Assembly (NCBI GenBank): GCA_003519965.1
Contig: DOVS01000348.1
Location: 1-7,346 of the forward strand
Source: Betaproteobacteria bacterium
GTDB taxonomy: Bacteria; Pseudomonadota; Gammaproteobacteria; Burkholderiales; UBA9220
Direction: 5' to 3'
DNA length: 7,346 bases
In this document: piece after piece, positions 5,494 through 7,346 of the stretch
Numbering within the stretch: position 1 is the stretch's first letter
Layout of the letters: every line of letters starts with the position of its first letter
The notes under the pieces: model-generated
What the model was told of the DNA's origin: nothing
The model's database searches: none
What the model saw: only the letters and a program-made list of their open reading frames with translations
Translations under genes and position numbers: made by a program

Positions 5494-6663
5494 TTGTCCA
5501 AATCCAATATCCCTATCGATGCCGAGGCGCTAGAGCAGGCGTTCTCCCTGTTTAGTCAGGCGTCCGACCAACTGACTGGCGCTTATCATGAGCTACAGCA
5601 GCGGGTGGAGCAGCTCACGGGCGAACTGGCGGTCGCCAATGGCGAGCTACGCCGCCAGTACTTGGAAAAAGAAGCGTTGTCGCAGCGTTTGGCGTTATTG
5701 CTGGCCGCATTGCCGGCGGGGGTGGCGGTGCTGGACGCCGCCGACGAAATCCAGGAGGCGAATCCCGCCGCGCGGCGCATGCTCAGTGAAGCGCTCGTGG
5801 GCGAACCCTGGGATGCGGTTGCGGCGCGCCATCTGCGGCCGACCGCTACGCCGAACGAATGGGAGTCGATGGCTGTCGAGCCAGGAGAGCGGCCGCGCCA
5901 GATCAGTATTGTGGCGAGCTCCCTGGATTCGGCGGGTGGGCGGATATTACTGCTGCATGATACGACCGACGCTCATCGCATGCAGCAAGAGCTGCAGCGT
6001 CGCCAGCGATTGGCGGCCATGGGGGAAATGGCGGCGGGGCTCGCGCATCAATTGCGCACGCCATTGGCGACAGCGCTGCTTTACACCGCTAATCTAGCGA
6101 AACCCCGTTTGCCCGAAGGAGAGCGGGTGCGTTTTGCTGAAAAAGCCTTGGCTAGATTGCGCCATTTGGAGCGGTTGATTCAGGATATGCTTTCATTCGT
6201 CAAGGGCGAAACAGAGGGGCGCGAACGTGTGCCCGTCTCCCCGTTGTTGGCCGAGATGCTGCAAGTCATGGAGCCACAGATGAGTGCGCAGGGATTGCGG
6301 CTAGAGGCGCTGGATCACAGCGGTGCGGCCGAGGTGCTGGGTAATCGCAAGGCGCTGGCGGGCGCGTTGCTGAATTTGCTGGAAAACGCGATGCAGGCGT
6401 GCGATGCGGGCGCGACGGTGAAAATAATGGCGGAGGCGGATGCCGACACCGTGATGCTGCGGGTGATCGATACCGGCCGCGGCATAGAAGAAACGGTGCG
6501 AGAACGGTTATTCGAACCGTTCTTTACAACGCGCAGCGAAGGTACTGGCTTGGGCCTGGCCATTGTGCGAGGCGTCATGGAGTCGCAAGGCGGCAGCGTG
6601 GCGGTCCATTCGGTTGCCGGGGCGGGGAGCGAGTTCGTGCTGCGCTTGCCGCGCGCGGGTTAG
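5494..6663 (+). CDS. fleS: Flagellar two-component sensor histidine kinase FleS (FlrB)
   Basis: FleS/FlrB is the kinase that phosphorylates FleR/FlrC to turn on mid-hierarchy flagellar genes. Numbered from the TTG at 5494 (389 residues), a coiled coil spans about 20-70 and a PAS-like segment about 72-165 (PAGVAVLD followed by EANPAARRML). The H-box is AAGLAHQLRTPLATALL with His185. The ATPase domain has an N-box (NLLENA, Asn298), G1 DTGRGI (Asp326), F-box FEPFFTT and G2 GTGLGL (350-354). There is no membrane segment, so it is cytosolic. The start is uncertain: an ATG at 5401 would add 31 residues coded by an AT-rich, non-conserved stretch with no ribosome site. As I recall, homologues begin shortly before the ALEQAFSLF segment. 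The TTG lacks a good ribosome site too. fleR follows 51 bases after the stop. Confidence 0.93.
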   Translation: MSKSNIPIDAEALEQAFSLFSQASDQLTGAYHELQQRVEQLTGELAVANGELRRQYLEKEALSQRLALLLAALPAGVAVLDAADEIQEANPAARRMLSEALVGEPWDAVAARHLRPTATPNEWESMAVEPGERPRQISIVASSLDSAGGRILLLHDTTDAHRMQQELQRRQRLAAMGEMAAGLAHQLRTPLATALLYTANLAKPRLPEGERVRFAEKALARLRHLERLIQDMLSFVKGETEGRERVPVSPLLAEMLQVMEPQMSAQGLRLEALDHSGAAEVLGNRKALAGALLNLLENAMQACDAGATVKIMAEADADTVMLRVIDTGRGIEETVRERLFEPFFTTRSEGTGLGLAIVRGVMESQGGSVAVHSVAGAGSEFVLRLPRAG

Positions 6664-6714
6664 ACGGCGCGGCTGATACGGATGGCGGATGTTGCGCCGA
6701 AAGGGCTGAGAGAA

Positions 6715-7346
6715 ATGAATATGCTGCCTGTGTTAATCGTGGAGGATGACCGGGACTTGCGGGAGGCGCTATGCGATACATTGGCGCTTGCCGGCTATGA
6801 GGTTCTTGAAGTGGCGGATGGCGCGTCCGCCCTGCAAATTTTGCAACGGCGGCAAGTCGGGCTGGTTGTGTCGGATGTGCAAATGCAGCCCATGGACGGC
6901 CATGCCTTGCTCCAAGAAATTAAGTGCGGCTACCCTTACCTTCCCGTGCTGCTAATGACCGCTTACGGCGTTATCGATAAGGCAGTGGCGGCCATGCGCG
7001 CCGGTGCTTGCGATTATCTCACCAAGCCGTTCGAGCCCGAAAAGTTACTGGCCGAGGTCGCCCGTTACATGTTGCCCGCGTTCTTGGACGAGGGGAGGGG
7101 CGAGGTCATTGTCCATGATCCCCGCACGCGGGAAATGTTGTCGCTGGCGCAACGGGTGGCCGCCACTAACGCCACCGTGATGATTACCGGCGAAAGCGGC
7201 GTGGGCAAAGAGATCGTGGCGCGTTACATCCATCGCTGCTCGCCGCGCGCCGCTCACGCCTTCGTCGCCCTTAATTGCGCGGCGATTCCAGAGAATTTGC
7301 TGGAATCCATTTTGTTTGGCCATGAAAAAGGCGCATTTACCGGCGC
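6715..7346 (+). CDS. fleR: Sigma-54-dependent flagellar response regulator FleR (FlrC), N-terminal part
   Basis: An NtrC-type activator that, when phosphorylated by FleS, contacts sigma-54 RNA polymerase at basal-body, hook and related flagellar promoters. The receiver spans about 4-118, with acid pair Asp11-Asp12 (IVEDDRD), phosphoacceptor Asp54 (VVSDVQM), Thr82 (MTAYG) and Lys104 (LTKPF). The AAA+ domain begins near 130, with Walker A GESGVGKE at 159-166. The window ends inside the sigma-54 contact loop GAFTGA (206-211, last codon lacking one base), so the rest of AAA+ and the Fis-type DNA-binding domain are outside. The ATG at 6715 is chosen because the receiver begins right after it and AGGG lies about 9 bases upstream. 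An in-frame ATG at 6682 would add 11 residues and has a poorer site. It is co-transcribed with fleS by arrangement. Confidence 0.94.
   Translation, partial: MNMLPVLIVEDDRDLREALCDTLALAGYEVLEVADGASALQILQRRQVGLVVSDVQMQPMDGHALLQEIKCGYPYLPVLLMTAYGVIDKAVAAMRAGACDYLTKPFEPEKLLAEVARYMLPAFLDEGRGEVIVHDPRTREMLSLAQRVAATNATVMITGESGVGKEIVARYIHRCSPRAAHAFVALNCAAIPENLLESILFGHEKGAFTG

Noticed and set aside
6682..6714. In-frame upstream ATG for fleR
   Set aside because: It is possible, but the receiver domain begins right after the ATG at 6715, which has the better purine-rich upstream stretch.
1..7346. tRNA or rRNA genes, CRISPR arrays, transposase genes, prophage genes
   Set aside because: No cloverleaf-like tRNA, conserved rRNA stretch, regularly spaced repeat array, transposase or phage protein was recognised. 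Nearly the whole window is accounted for by motility genes.

Overview
The window looks like part of a flagellar motility and chemotaxis gene cluster from a gammaproteobacterium or a close relative. The reasons are a CheY nearly identical in layout to the enteric protein, a CheZ phosphatase, two CheV coupling proteins, and a FleS/FleR (FlrB/FlrC) two-component pair of the polar-flagellum type. Base composition is moderately GC-rich. The genus cannot be read from this sequence; a Pseudomonas/Vibrio-like regulatory scheme is implied, but neither genus is claimed.

Layout. On the minus strand, read from about 4376 down to 1, lies a tightly packed operon: cheV copy A (3283-4230), cheV copy B (2327-3262), cheY (1853-2245), cheZ (1103-1840) and the 5' part of cheA (1-1073), which runs off the left edge. 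Gaps between genes are 12 to 81 bases. A 308-base intergenic stretch (4231-4538) upstream of it holds a good candidate sigma-28 (FliA) promoter at 4349-4376, a perfect 15-base palindrome overlapping it, a short direct repeat, and a REP-like imperfect hairpin. Also on the minus strand is a ParA/MinD-superfamily ATPase (4539-5303). Divergently, on the plus strand, are the sensor kinase gene fleS (5494-6663) and the 5' part of fleR (6715 to the right edge), cut inside the GAFTGA motif.

How the genes work together. By known roles of these families, FleS phosphorylates FleR, which activates sigma-54-dependent mid-hierarchy flagellar genes. Later in the hierarchy, FliA would switch on the chemotaxis operon. 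CheA, coupled to receptors through CheW or CheV, phosphorylates CheY, which binds the flagellar motor; CheZ removes the phosphate. The two CheV proteins combine a CheW-like domain with a phosphorylatable receiver. The ParA-like ATPase has no ParB partner here; its position suggests, but does not prove, a role in placing chemotaxis or flagellar structures.

Nothing here amounts to a wholly new system. The points most worth checking are the tandem cheV pair, the orphan ParA ATPase with an unusual Cys-Cys after its Walker B aspartate, and a possible CheZ-tail-like CheY docking motif in the CheA linker, where an ordinary P2 domain is not seen. The fleS start codon and the intergenic regulatory elements also deserve a look.
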